A stretch of DNA of 64,000 bases from Congeria kusceri (GCA_027627225.1 CM051029.1:74117578-74181577), one strand, 5' to 3'. Shown: positions 32,930 through 46,040, counted from the first letter of the stretch. Translations and numbers: made by a program. The notes: generated from the letters alone by a model not told the origin.

Positions 32930-33840
32930 AGTCTATGTAATCCATGCGAATCACCGGGTCATGGCCAGTTTTGACCCCAGGAGCATTATTTGAAAAAAAA
33001 CGTCTTAGAGAACCACTATAGGATGTTACATACCAAAAAGGAAACCTCGGGGCCATGCGGAGGAGAAGATTTTTAAAGTCATTTTGATATTTAAGTCTAT
33101 ATCATTTATGTGACCCACGGGGCGTGGCCAGTTTTGACCGCAGGGGAATGATTTGAACAATCTTTGTAGTGGACCACTATACAATTTATATATCAAATAT
33201 GAAAGCTCTATTTTTAGCTCTGGTGACCTACATATGCTGTGGACAAAAACGATTTGAACAACTTTGAAAGAGAGTCACCCAAGGATCATTCCTGTGAAGT
33301 TTCATAAAAGTCCGCCAAACGGTTTAGAAGATGTTGAATGAATGAAAATGTTGACTACCAAAGCAGGACCGACGACACGAGACGGACAAAAGGCGATCAA
33401 AAAAGCTAAAAAGGGTAATAACTCAAACGCATTCCTTGAAAGAGTTAAATCCTCATGTCTGCAGTATAGCGTCAGCACCATAAACAAGTACCTTGAGTTT
33501 AAACTTAATGTCTTTGAAAGTGATAGAGAAATTTTATATTTAACAAAAAATGTCAAAATATGTTAAGTTGTAAGTCCAAACAAGGGCAGATAACTTTGAA
33601 AATACAAATAACATGGTTACCTGCCTTGTTGTAATGAATTACCCTTTTGATAGTGAACAAGTATTGAAAATTTCCAATGGATATTTTTCATAGGTTTTGA
33701 GGAATTTGCCCTGACAAAAAAACTACCAAAAAAACATACGGACGAACATATAGAAAGACACACAGACGGATGGCAAACTAATTGTTCAATCTTTGTACCA
33801 AGTTTCATGGTCATATCTTAAGTACATTTCGAATTATAAC
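32930..33840. other. Mixed repeat remnants
   Basis: Two further 165-bp-type units (to about 33200), then a tail with GGACCGACGACACGAGACGGAC, typical of the GGAC-rich ends of these arrays. No gene: the frames here are repeat-derived. Confidence 0.45.
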
Positions 33841-34765
33841 AGTATTTAGTTTTTTCTTCTTTTAGTAACAGTCACATGACCTTTGACCTCTTGTGAAAAA
33901 TAAACTGTCCTGCATAATCCTTACATTGCTATTTATATGTATACCAAGCTTCATCGAACTATCTTCAGTACTTTTTGAGTTATGGCAGGATCCACTTTGT
34001 TCTATTTTATTTCTATTTTTAGTAACAGTCACGTGACCGCTGACCTCTGGTAATAATTAAATGGGTGTGCATAATGCTCACATTGCCGTTTATATGTATA
34101 CCAAGTTTCATCGAAGTATCTTCAGTATTTTTTGCGTTATCGCAGGAGCAATATTTTGCGGACGGACGGACTGACCGACGGACGAACAGGCAGAGGAACG
34201 GACGGAGGACAAACCTATAGTCCCCTCCGATGAAACACCGGTAAGGGACTAATAACAGGTCCTGCATATCCTCACATTGCCGTGTATATGTATACCAAGT
34301 TTCGTCGATATATCTTCAAGACATTTTGAGTTATCGCAGGATCCAGTTTGTTTTAGTTTATTTCTATTTTTAGTAACAGTCAAGTGACCTTTGACCTTGT
34401 AAAAAATAAAGGTCATATCTAATACTCACATTGCCGTTTATATGTATGCCAAGTTTCATCGTAGTATCTTCAGTACTTTTAGAGTTATTGCAGGAACAAT
34501 ATTGCAGGAACAATATTTTGCGGACGTATGTAGTTTATTTCTATTTTTAATGACAGTCACATGACATTTTACCTCTGGTAAAAAATGAACGGTCGTGTCT
34601 AATACTCACATTGCCGTTTATGTGCATATAAAGTTTTATCGAAGTCTCTTCAGTACTTTTTGAGTTATGGCAAGAAAAATATTTTGCGGACGGACAGACT
34701 GGGGGACGGACGGAGGGCAAACATATAGTCCCCTCCGGTGAAACACCGGTAGGGGACTCAATAGG
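33840..34765. repeat. Tandem repeat array, about 180-bp-type unit with GGAC-rich end
   Basis: TTCTATTTTTAGTAACAGTCA recurs at about 33849, 34010, 34362 and 34537. Units hold CACATTGCCGTTTATATGTATACC and TTTCATCGAAGTATCTTCAG, and two copies end in GCGGACGGAC...GTCCCCTCCGGTGAAACACCGG. Confidence 0.75.
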
Positions 34766-36110
34766 TGCAAAACTATTTAAGTCTATATAAACCATGTGAC
34801 CCCCGGGGCATTGCCAGTTTTGACCACAGGGGTATCATTTGAAGAATGACCACTATACAATGGTGGTTTCGGAGAAGATTTTTAAAGTTTTCAGATTTTA
34901 CATCTACTTTTATCTCTGATGACCTACGTTTACAGTGGACCATACCGATTTGAACAATTTTGAAAGAGGGTCACCCAAGGATCATTCCTGTACAGTTTGG
35001 TAAACATCTGCTAAGTGGTTTAGGAGATGTTATTTGAACTAAAATAACAACAAAAAGTGCACGATGGACGACAGACAAAAGGCGACACCAAAAGCTCCCC
35101 AAATGCAGTCCCGAGCGACGTCTTGCAATAAGGTATTTATTTACGATGTTTCATTGAACTATCGTAATTCATTCTCAAGTGTAAACTGTTTTCCATTTTT
35201 AGTAACAGTGACCTTGACCCCACCACCCAATATATGATCCCAAACAAGTTCTCACAAGAAGGTATCTATGTATCAAGTTTCATTACAATATCTCATTTCG
35301 TTCTTTAGTTATTGAGCAGAAACTGTATTTATATTTGTAGTCACAGTGACCTTGACCGTGACCCTATCCACCACAGAAGCAATCCCAAGCAAGGTCTTGA
35401 TTTAAGGTATCTAAACGTGAAGTTTCTTTGCAATACCTATATTCGTTCTCGAGTTATTGAGAATATAGTATAATTCTATTTTGAATAATGGTGACCTTAA
35501 CTTCGATTTGAAACATTCAAAATGCCATCCCAAGAGAGGTCTTGATATAAGGTATTAATCCTACGAATATAATACACACATTTTACGTAAATTGTTTTAT
35601 CAACGTATGGGGTGCATATTATACTTGAATGTAATTTTAACCTGAACATTTTCATCCAAATATTTGCTTAAAACAGGCATTTTACGACTTAAGATTAAAT
35701 ATGGCCGCCATTTTTCAAAATGGGAATTTGTAAATAAAGGGATAAAACTGCTGTTTTCAGTTACTTCCCCTTACAAATTAATAACGGAACTTTTGAATGT
35801 TTATGTGACAATATAATTCAATTATTCTTTTATCATTATACATGTTTTACAACAAAAATTTTATTGATGCAATATTTTTTAACAAGAACAAGTGCCATTG
35901 TCACAAAGATACGCCCGTCAAAGAAGCTTTTTTGGGGGTTAAGATTTAACGACTAAAGAGAAACAATTCAAAACTAATAAGATAGAATCATGGTATTTGT
36001 GCATCTCATTCATCTCCAAGCCACTCTATGTGAGGTGAGTTGAGGTACCAAAACTATTCCATATATATTCTTAAATCTATGAATAAGATGCCAATATAAA
36101 CAAGAAACAT
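34766..36110. repeat. Interspersed fragments of the three tandem-repeat families
   Basis: A 165-type unit (34785-35020), a 141-type block (35090-35560) and then about 540 bp of AT-rich unique-looking sequence (35561-36105) with no gene. Confidence 0.55.
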
Positions 36111-36720
36111 GGAAATTCCCCGAAAACCAAATTTTTCAAATTAAATGCATTAAAGTCAGCACAAAAATATATTTTTTACAAATGGTAACCTTGACCTTGA
36201 CCCCACCCACCCCATATGCAATCCCAAGTGAGGTCTAGATATAATGTATCTACATATGGCTATATTAAAATATCTCAATATCTTCTCACGCTATTAAACT
36301 GAAACGTGTTTGTCTGTTTTTAGAAACGGTGACCTTGACCCCATGCACCCCATATGCAATCCCAAGCGAGGTCTCGATATAAGATATCTGTGTATGAAGT
36401 TTCATTAAAATATCTCAATGTGTTCTCAAGTTATTGAGATGAAACCTTTTTTATTATTTGTAACAGTGACCTTGACCATGTGTCCACCCATCCTATATGC
36501 AATCCCAAGCGAGATCTCAATATAAGGTATTTATGTATGAAGTAAAACTAAAATAACTCCCTCAGTTCTCAAGGTATTGAGCAGAAACCTTTTCTACTTT
36601 TAGTAATGGTGACCTCGACCACCGCCACCCCATAGGCAATCCCAAGCGAGTTTTTTAATTTATGTATTAAATTTCATTAAAATATCTCAATGCATGCTCA
36701 AGTTAGTGAAAGGATGAATT
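36110..36720. repeat. Tandem repeats of the 141-bp family
   Basis: Four to five diverged units with CAATCCCAAG(C/T)GAG landmarks at about 36220, 36358, 36500 and 36640. Confidence 0.7.
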
Positions 36721-36809
36721 CAAGTAATCAAATTTTCACCCACTCCACCAATTAGAATATCATACACTAATATTCTGAAACATGTATAGTAAAAAAAAGT
36801 TTTGCCTGC

Positions 36810-37110
36810 GTAAATAAGTCCTAATCAGTCTATATTCAGTTATGGGGACATGTTGTTCAACCCCATCTTGTGTACTCTGAACCTGCCAAATGTAACAAAA
36901 TACAAGTTATTACTATAACTTTAATACAAATATGTAACATAGAAAGATACTTAATTTTATATTCAAATATATGCAAACCACTGTTGCAGTGGCAAATACA
37001 CTTACAACCAAAGTAAGATAATTATCTTTAGAGCCTGGCAGTCGCCTTATCTATGTCACTGTGGAGAACCAACCTTTTGTTGTGAGGAACATGTGGGCCA
37101 GTGCGCAACA
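36810..37110 (-). pseudogene. C4-like gene, decayed copy (exons 1 and 2 only)
   Basis: Minus strand: exon 1 relic HNKRLVLHSDIDKAT (about 37100-37050) lacks about 100 bp of the coiled-coil part and stops early; the GTAAG donor context is kept. Exon 2 (about 36885-36810) begins with an AG acceptor and TYTRWG-like residues but has TGA, TGA and TAG within it and a small insertion; it ends TTACGCAG followed by GC rather than GT. The upstream DNA up to about 37260 resembles that upstream of the 40146-41163 copy. No terminal exon seen. Confidence 0.6.
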
Positions 37111-38440
37111 CATTGCATTGAGTTTGCTTAGAACGTGCGTTTCAGGACAAGGATTTTTGTAATATTGGTTAAGACTTTTACTAAATAAGGTTAAACGTCC
37201 GAGGCGAAGCAGCTAACTACGTTTGCGAAATTATTAGGACGTATGTGACAAAAGATGTGATCTTGGTTTCCATTATTATGTACATGCAATTGCAAACATT
37301 TGTATTTCGTACGTAGTACACTTAAATTCTGAATATATGAGTTAACTTATTTTAATGCGTAATATTTTTATTTGTTTCATGCACAAGAAATGTGAAGTGG
37401 GTATCTATTCGATGATTCAAATATATTCGTAAATTATGTTCATGGAACATCTTTAATTCATAGTGTCGGTAGTGCAAACTATTGTCAATAGGTCGGAAAT
37501 GGAAACCTTGCTTCTTGCAAGCAGTCTTAAGAGTTCGCATAGTTGGTCTGGTAATTAGAACGTCATAGCATTATCTACATTTATCATGTAGACAAAACCT
37601 GCAAAGGTTGTCGAATTGTGGTTAACAATCTATACTGACGAAATAGAAGAAAACGTACAAAGTAAGTACATCACAACCAAACCGCACGTTTGGTACATAG
37701 TTAAACGTTATAGAAACGTTACGAGTACAAATACTACACGTCTATTTTGTAAACAAAAAGTGATATTTTGCCATATTTAAATATTGGATTAAGAGGTGCT
37801 CACTGTAAGCAATATGTAAAGCAGTGCTTAGCTATCTTGTATAATGGATTTTAAAATTCCTCGTTCCTGCTGTTTTTGGTTGCATATGTACCTTATTCCT
37901 TAATATTTTCTATAAGTAGTCGTTTTCATCTGGATGCTTTTAATTATTTGCATACATTAGATGTTACAGGGGGGAAATATGCGACCTGTTTCTAATATTC
38001 TGGCTTTGCTAATGCTACGTCGAATGGTGTAAATCCAACTGTGTTGAATTGAGTCTGCATGATGTTAATCACACTAAGTTTCGACACGCCAATTCAAAGA
38101 GACACAAACCGTTTGTCGTTTGACTTTGATCGTGTTAATGTTTACACTTGTGATAAACGGGTTCAACGATGGCATACTAATTTCCTTGGCGATGTCTCAA
38201 TAGTTATATTGCTATAGCGATTGCTGGACATATTATTGCCAATATCTTTAGTTGATACACTGATGTTTGTGGTCAAAGGATAAACGAGGCGTATACGAAT
38301 ATAAATATTTAGACATCACTATTTTTTTCTCATATTTTTCACAACGTTGACAAAATAAATTTAAGGCTGATTAATTCATGTTCTAGTTCTGTTTGTCCTT
38401 GAAATGTTGTGACTAATATAAAATATAGCTGATATTTGTT
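37111..38440. other. Gene-free flank of the decayed C4-like copy
   Basis: The first 150 bp resemble 41460-41560, the flank of the other minus-strand C4-like copy. No coding feature. Confidence 0.4.
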
Positions 38441-38720
38441 TTGTTGCTTAGGTGAACTTTAAACCATTGAGTGATTAAATTATAATTCAATTGATTTATT
38501 GTTCTCTTTGATTACTATTTAGTTTTGAATTGCAGCGCTTTTAGGTTAAACTGTAGTTACAGTTATCAGTATTCTGATTTATCAAGTTATGTTTTGTGTT
38601 GCCTTGTTCGTATTGTACACGCAATTCGTCACTTGCCTCAAATAAAGGACATGAGGATGTTAATGAGGATCTCTGTCCTGCTGATGTTTCTGTGGTTTTA
38701 TTTACACATGTATCTTACAT
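38440..38720. repeat. Segment shared with 49600-50010
   Basis: Matching blocks: GTGAACTTTAAACCATTGAG / GTGAACATTTAACGTC..CATTGAG, TATAATTCAATTGA, TTGAATTGCAGCGCT / TTGAATTGCAATGCT, CCTCAAATAAAGGAC and CCTGCTGATGTTTCTG / CCTGATGATGTCTCTG. The 126-codon frame here (38525-38905) is probably not a gene. A third short copy of the last block is at 41405-41450. Confidence 0.55.
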
Positions 38721-40145
38721 TTAAAATCGTAACGCATATTCGTGAATACATTTCGAAGAACGTCACAGTCACGGATTTACTTGCAATTTTTCAATTTTAT
38801 ACCCCTATCACACTAGAGCCCGTCCGTACCACGTCAACCACGTGCTGTGAGGACATGATGAGGACGGAGGGATACAAAGCGGCTACCTGGTTATGTCTTT
38901 GTTAATGTTTACGACGTGAGGCGGTTTTAGCATGAACAAAACTTACATAGTTTGGACGTGACGAGGACGTAGTATGGACCGTTTAATGACGTACACTTGA
39001 CCAGTTTAGCGTGTTAGTGACGTATCACTGACCCAGTATGGACATTATAAACGTAGTATATACGTGGATATCAGGTTGCTTTTTTGCCCCGTTGGTGCTA
39101 CGCATCCGCCGCGCGTCAGCAACGCGCTCATTCGGACATCTCTGCGTCACCAATAAGATAAAGGACTTCCACATGCCATTATCAGGTCGATCTACGTGTT
39201 CACTACGTTAATAAAGTCGTTACTGTGCAGTTTTACGTTTTACAAATGCAGAGCGTCAGCAGTGAGTCAGCACCAATTCTCTTCGAAAGGTAAAATATTT
39301 TGACTCCGCATTGAAATTCAGCCGAGACAAAAACATCTACGACAGAGCGTGGTGAAATATTTGTAAGGTCGGGTAGACGTAGGCATGACGTTAGCGCGCC
39401 GTGCGGCTCACGTGGTAAAAGCGGCATACAGTTTTCTAAGCCGAGCCGGATGTGGTAGATGCTGCACGTAAGAACAGAATTGACGTAAAGCAAGCGTGGT
39501 TGAGTTATTAGTGTTGATCGGCTGATCGGGACACGGACTCTGTACAGCATACTACGTGCATAGAAAGTGGATATATTTGTTTTAAGTTTGGGCATTTATC
39601 AAAAACGCTACGTCTTAAACAAAATTCATGACGTGAATACCCCTGTCGAAACGAGTTTGCCTGTATAGTTCCTAACTTCAACAGTGACAAAATGAATCGG
39701 TGGCCGAATTTTGTACGGAACTGGAAATGAAAAGGACTATCCTGCTACTGGTGTATCCCTTCGCGCCGAATAGCAATATTGGCCAGTTTGACACCGCATG
39801 GAAATACATAACACGTCTATGTACCTGGCATTTTCATCCATAACATATAGTCTGCTACTTCAGAGTCGCTAGCTTCTAGCAGTGATTGTTTTTGTATACG
39901 CATATGGCGTTAAACGTATCAACAACATCGTATATCAATTAGATTTAATTACACTTTATGTAAGAAGGAAAAAAAACAGGATAATGGAGTGTACGGTAGG
40001 TACTGGAAAACAGTAGGCACATCTCACCTTATCATGAGACTTCATAATGATAATAATCATAAGAAATGTATGAGACTGACAAGACATATTCAGATCCAGA
40101 TCAAGTGAATGCCAAACACATATATCATGCCTAACTCATATATTG
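38721..40145. other. Gene-free stretch with unusual GACGT-rich segment
   Basis: 38800-39620 is somewhat GC-richer and full of TGACGT/GACGTAG words; a 120-codon minus frame (39595-39233) lies there without recognisable motif. It could be an uncharacterised DNA element; no gene is supported. Confidence 0.35.
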
Positions 40146-41163
40146 TTACAATAAAAAATACATCACTTTGAGCACACAACACATGTAATCTCGCGGTTCT
40201 GAACGTACGGTGGACACTTCAGTGATCCGCAAGCTGTCTCCACCACATACATCAACTTCCCACTGGGCACTGCTGTCTAGACAAGCGTAATTTGTCGGCG
40301 ATTTATGCTCACTTAGACCGGACACAAGATAGCCCGAATATTCCAATGTCCAGCCCGGGTAGCACTGGTTCCTATCGGGAATCATCACTGTGGTTGGGCG
40401 GCTGGATCTACAAACTGCGCATGGCGCGTCGTGGTCTTGGAGATTTTGACCAAAGAACCGCGCTCCACCATCACTAAACTGAACAGCAAATTCATATTCT
40501 ACTCCATGTATTTTTGGCGCGTTAGATCGAGCAGAATCATCGAACGTTCCCCATACTGGATCACCGCTTAAACATATGTAATCGGCAGCCCCATTGTAGT
40601 TGTATATAGATCCACCAGTGAAACCTTTAACACCATTGTGATAATAAATATATAAATGTGAATCAAATTTTCATTTATACCACCAAATACCATAACATAA
40701 CTTGTGTTTAAAGTGTGATATATATAATGGAGAACGTTTTATCTGCGTAAATAAGTTCTGATCCGTTCTGGGGACAGGTTGTGCGCCCCCATCTTGTGTA
40801 CACTTTACCTGCCAAATATATTAGGTTACACGTTATTCCTATTATATGAATATGATAATATGAGAGATATTTAATAATATTCATATGTACACGATGTAAA
40901 CGTATTGTTGAAGAAGCAAATACACTTACCACCAATGTCTTTAGAGTCTGTACTTCCGATACCAGTTGTTAGTTTTGTGTAGTGAGTTGAGCTATTTCTG
41001 TAGACATCGCTTCAAGCCGTGTCTTCATTGTCTGAATGGCGGCCGCCATATCTACATCACTGAGGAGAACCAACCTTTTGTTGTCAGGTGTACTAGTAGT
41101 CCGATGCGCGAAAAGTGCAATCACAAACAATATGGCAAACAAAGGCATACGCATTGTCGACAT
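40146..41163 (-). pseudogene. C4-like gene, recently inactivated copy (three lesions)
   Basis: Exon 1 from Met 41163 has a signal peptide (MRMPLFAILFVIALFA) and NKRLVLLSDVDMAAAIQTM, then TAA replaces a codon after LTTQN at about 40969; beyond it the heptads go on (QLVSEVQTLKTL) to a GTAAGTG donor. Exon 2 (about 40812-40748) encodes KVYTRWGRTTCPQNG, but its donor is AT instead of GT. Exon 3 starts at 40624 and reads normally through DHDAPCAVCRSSRP and NQCYPGWTLEYSGYLV to DSSAQW, then an out-of-frame deletion of about 30 nt shifts the conserved end. Three independent defects make it a pseudogene despite high conservation. Confidence 0.8.
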
Positions 41164-41460
41164 GTTCGTATATTTATGAATATCTCCCAGACTAACTATT
41201 ACAACATTTTTGCAACAATATATATCAAAAACAATGACACCTGACACGTTTAAGAACAAGATAAGATAAATTAACTAACGCACCTAATTCACCATTCGCA
41301 ATGTACTTAACCATCGGCCCGTTTTAACAGATAAATAACAAAATATTGCAATTGAGTTTTCCGAAGCATGATGATTTGAAAACGAGTATTCACTTAGAGT
41401 TAATAAAGTCACTCCCCTGATGATGTCTCAGGAGTTTCATTATTCTTATATTTAAGACAT
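41164..41460. other. Upstream flank of the 40146-41163 copy
   Basis: Contains a CCTGATGATGTCTCAGGAG block shared with 38660 and 49960. No promoter element called with confidence. Confidence 0.35.
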
Positions 41461-43825
41461 TTATTGAATAAGATCTGGCATCAGGGTTAAACGTCGGAGA
41501 TACAACAGCTAGCCACGATTTCGACATGGTGGGATGTATCTGGCAAATAATGAATAACTTGCAAAGAATTCATGCTTTATTTTAACCGTGATGTTATAAT
41601 ACATATTCTGTAACACAACACATCTATTTTGTTCTTATTTAACTAATATTATGATTTATTATCTTCAAATTGTGTTATCAACGTAACCGTTTTATTTGAT
41701 TTAGGCACAACGTATTTTACATGTGATGTCACTTCTGAGATTATTGCATTGTCATTGCAAAAAACACTTTGATTCCTGATTTAAGTGTACGCTAGATTGT
41801 AGATTTCTTACCGATTAAATGAATCCATTAGTTCTTACGCACAGCTATGTAAGCTTCTATATTTGTCTTATCAGTTGGTTATGGTCTCATTTACATCCCT
41901 TTTACAGAAAACTCTACGCAAGTGTCTTATACATTCGAAATAGAGTTTACATCTCTACTGATAAAAAAAAGGTACGGCAAATGAGCAACAAAACAGAACC
42001 ATTCACAATATTAATCCATCTCAAGATATCGACGTAAACGAAATTTCACATTACAAAGAACATGCACACCACTGTCGTATAACAGAAGTGATTTTCTAAA
42101 AAATAAGTAGTCACTAGTATATTGTACTGAAAAAGTCACTTACTGATGAGAGTATAAAGAATATTTGTGGCTTTTATTGTAAGATTTTATTTCATTTCTA
42201 ATAATAATAAAAACTGTTCAAGAATATATTTTCACTGTTCCAATACAGGAAATATTAATTGTATTAAATTCTCTACATAACTTAAAAGCATAAACTGTAT
42301 TTTATTATAAAGAAATGTATGTATCTTGCTATTTTCATATACAAATATATCTTTCAATAACAATCATTCCCATAAGCTGTTTTTTAATTCTTAATGACAT
42401 TTTATTAATTAAATTGATCATATACATATTTTGAGTCCACTAATAATAGACGTTACAACGAAAAAATAAACATGCGATAATATTTATGCTTGCAAAATAT
42501 TTTAATTGCATTATATGGTACTTTGCGTTTCAAAACGCTGCGAACATCGTGGTGCTGGCCTTAGTTAGAAACGTCTTGGCACTGCGTCCCCGCTCAGCAC
42601 TAAGGCCGCCAAAAGGTTCACGAATATGTCGCCTACTTTCTGGACGAGAATATATCGTAATAAATATATCTGGAGAGGAATATATCGTAATAAATTGTCC
42701 GTCGCTGAACCTTTAATAGCATACGTTTGCGGCAGATAAGTAAACCAAGCAAGGGGTCCAAATTAACCCTACAAAATATTTATATAAAAGGTCTACTAAT
42801 AATTAATATTAAAACCCGAATTACAGAGAATTATCGATTATATATTTTTCAGACCATCCTGACAAATGCCTAATTTGACGTTTAAATAATAAATGCATTA
42901 ACATGTTTTGCATATGTTATCGTTATACATACTTCGCATTGTACAGTATTCAAGGTATTATAATGGTTTTCCAGAATATCATTATTTTAAATAGGAGGGT
43001 AAGGCGAGCGCATGAATCGGATTGTTTATGTTGATGAGTTGAAGGAAATAGAAACTGACCAAAAGCCCATATTTAACACTATTAATATCAAAAAGAACAA
43101 GGTTCGGTATAGTAACTTTCATTAGATATTTTCTAGAACCCCAAAAGAAGCTGAGTGCATTCATTTTCACTTTCTGACATTCCAGAATTGAAGTTCAAAA
43201 TTTACACTTCACAATGTTTTCGTAAAATAGTGTCTCTTTGTTGATCTAATACGTAATTGCTGCGTTGGAAATATATTCACACCGATTATGTTAATAGTGA
43301 ATCATACTACAGATCAATAACAAGCCAGACACATATTCCTCGTAAATCTGTTTTCAAAGTAAGAGCGCAATTATCATGCATAGAGACATTATATTATAAC
43401 AACATTATGTGTGCATTTCCACGTTGCGTAATGTAATGTGCTTATAATCGTGTTCCATGTTCTATTGGCATGTATGATCGGTTCATTGTTCATATCATAA
43501 GCAAGAAATAAATTATATTTCGGGATATTCCATAACTGCGATAAACATATAGAAACCGTACAGGATGTTTTATTTTAGCTTTATTGATCGAGCTGAATTG
43601 AGTCGGATATGTTATCGATACCATGTTGCCGATGCTGATTTACACTTATGCTTTATCCAAAAGAACTGTTTAAGGTCCAAATATTGACATAATATAAATA
43701 ATATGTTCGTAATGTGTTCAATCGATGACGAACTGTTTATATGCGTCTACAAGTCATTGACTAACATCATGTTAACTAAATGTTTTCGATTTTATATATA
43801 CAGTACAGAAACATAAAGATGTACA
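41461..43825. other. Gene-free AT-rich stretch
   Basis: About 2.4 kb without recognisable gene. A short tandem GAATATATCGTAATAAAT repeat occurs twice at 42648-42695. Confidence 0.45.
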
Positions 43826-43831
43826 TTTATT
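43826..43831 (-). promoter_or_regulatory. Polyadenylation signal AATAAA
   Basis: Minus-strand AATAAA about 34 bp past the stop of the C4-like gene. Confidence 0.5.
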
Positions 43832-43864
43832 GTGAACTAATTAAGCCTGCAACTAACATAGCTG

Positions 43865-44974
43865 TTACTTCGAGCACACGACACAAGTGATTTCCCTGTT
43901 CTGTACATAGGGTGGACATTTCAGGGAGCCGCATTGAGCCTCGACCATGTACATAACCTTTCCGTCCTTGTTCTCAGCATCCCCAGCTTCCCATTCAGCA
44001 TTTAAATCAAGGCATGCATAATTTGAAGGCGATAACAGATTATCCGCCGAAGATACCAAATATCCCCAATACTCGCGGGTCCAGCCCGGATAACATTGGT
44101 TCCTGCCAGGAATCATCACGGTGGTTGGGCGACCAGACCTGCAGACGGCACATGGCGTGTCGTGGTCATTCAGATTTTGGCCAAAGAATGAAGCTCCGCC
44201 ATTGCTATATGAGACTCCAAACTCGTATTCTGTGCCAGCAATTTTAGCTGTATTTGGCTGTGCACCATCGTCAAATGCTCCCCACAACGGTTCGTTTGGC
44301 AAGCATACGAAATCAGCTGCACCATGTTTGTTATATTCGTTGCCACCTGAATAGCCTCAAAATATGCGATTTGTTGCATTGTGTAATATTATGAGGCTGA
44401 TAGGATGACCGCTTGGCGACAATAATGCACATATGTATGCTTTTCCCTTATTGACAGTATTTAATTACACATTCTTACCTACGTACACCAGATCAGTGCC
44501 ATTCCCGGGACAGGATGTTCGACCCCAACGTATGTAGATTGAACCTGGATAAACATTTCCAAAATAAAGAACATTCGCAAACCAGTTTGTAATTTACTTG
44601 TCCCCGCAAACCACGAAACCAAAAATACGAAATTTTAGAATTAATGTTAAATGGAAAGCAATCTTTAACTACGTTGGTTATGTTTCCTGCTTACCAGCAC
44701 TCTGCATCGACCTCAAGGCCTGTATTTCGGATGCCAGCTGATTGTTCTGTGATCTCAGACTATTCACCTCAGCTACAAGGTTGGTGTTCTCTCGTTCCAG
44801 GACATCCATTCTAACACCTAGCGCATGTAGTGCCGCCGATATATCTCCATCGCTGTGCAGCAACACGCGTTTGATAGTTTCACTACAACAAACCTGTATC
44901 AAGCAGCTTACAAACACAATGATTATCATTTGTACTATGAAATTATTCAAAACTGTTTTCAAATGAGCAAACAA
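43865..44974 (-). CDS. Short-chain collagen C4-like secreted protein, intact (three exons)
   Basis: Exons 44974-44695, 44544-44479 and 44355-43865 (280, 66 and 491 nt) join in phase 1 to 278 aa with GT-AG borders. Signal peptide with hydrophobic run IIIVFVSCLIQV (residues 17-28). Residues 45-92 are a long coiled coil (VLERENTNLVAEVNSL; NQLASEIQALR), longer than in the copy at 27625. Exon 2: IYIRWGRTSCPGNG. Exon 3: GAADFVCLPNEPLW, HDTPCAVCRSGRPTTVM, NQCYPGWTREYWGYL, CGSLKCPPYVQNREITC. Ten Cys in the same positions as the other intact copy. Likely an oligomeric extracellular protein; role unknown. Introns are short (150 and 123 bp). Confidence 0.9.
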
Positions 44975-45470
44975 ATGTGCTCGTTAAGCGAGCGCTAACG
45001 TTGTGACAGCGGATCTCCTCAAATGGGGCTTTTTATCAGTTAATTAGAATTGGTGCGACCACTTGTGACATGCAAGATACGGTAGGCCTTGTATACACGC
45101 TTGCGTTGTGTGAACACATGCAAAGTTTGTTTTATCTTTCAAGATCAGTTTGCTATTACTGGTGTTTCCTGTTTATTTTTTTTAAACTAGTCCCTAAAGC
45201 TTTTGCGCATGTGGTCATCAAACAACAAATCTAAACTGTGGTGATATCTAGACTGCATAACGGCTATATCGGCCTGTTACTGATTTTTCTGATTACTGTT
45301 ATGCATTTTATTCCGGTTGCATGTAGTTGGCTGCACAATAACCTATATGTTCGCTATTTACAAATCAATATTTTAACAACATGAATTATGCGTTTGTTAA
45401 ATTTATCTTCGATACCTTGTATAAGCTTTGAAATAAAAATGCCTGCTGTAGGGAAAACTGTGTTGAACTG
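44975..45470. other. Upstream flank of the intact minus-strand C4-like gene
   Basis: No coding feature; presumed promoter region, no box called. Confidence 0.3.
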
Positions 45471-45479
45471 CTTAAGAAG

Positions 45480-45662
45480 GTGAACAGTTGTGAATCAACA
45501 ACTTTATCGTCCGGGATCTATTTGGCCAACGTACAACGTAAAGATGTACTGTAGATCTATACCAGTATTACCATATATTTGTCAGTATAGCCGTCGACTG
45601 TGAAGAGTTCTGTACCAACAGCTATACCTTCTGGTATTCATTTGGCCAACGTAACGATGTAA
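45480..45662. repeat. Two imperfect direct repeats of about 65 bp
   Basis: Units at 45480-45548 and 45601-45661 share ATTTGGCCAACGTA and CAACAACTTTATC/CAACAGCTATACC-type blocks. Confidence 0.5.
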
Positions 45663-45839
45663 AAGGTTGTGGAACCATGCATCTCCCTAATCCGAGCTTT
45701 TAAAACCGATTTATAAATACATACAAGAAGTACAAACAATACAAGATAAAACAATATTAAAGTTAGCATGGTTGCCATGACATTAAATACACGTGCACAT
45801 AAAACTGTTTAAGACTATTTATTAAAGGTTAAGGTTTCA

Positions 45840-46040
45840 TTTCGATTATGTTTAGAAGATTCCATAAGACAATCAGCCATTTTAACAATAGAGTGGCATT
45901 CGTCTTTAATGCTTTTGCAACAGGAAGCACGGACGAGTCGTCACTGGCCATTACAGCCACTGGTGCCATAACCGCTAAGGCTGAACTGGAGTCCAGCACC
46001 GAGCACTACCTAACCGCGACCTTGATTCTGACCTCATGAT
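45840..46040 (+). pseudogene. Possible cadherin-repeat fragment
   Basis: A short + frame (45848-46037) reads NAFATGSTDESSLAITATGAITAKAELE and ATLIL, which follows the strand order and the ITATGAIT / ALD(Y)E pattern of a cadherin repeat. An AG acceptor-like GTTTAG precedes it. The frame ends in a stop with no donor. Probably a relic of a cadherin-type exon like that at 53240; alternatively chance. Confidence 0.35.

Noticed and set aside
32052..34795. Several 65-100 codon frames on both strands
   Set aside because: They repeat with the period of the tandem arrays and start or stop in each unit; no gene-like features.
38525..38905. 126-codon + frame with a hydrophobic segment
   Set aside because: It begins inside a repeat shared with 49.6 kb, where the frame is not kept.
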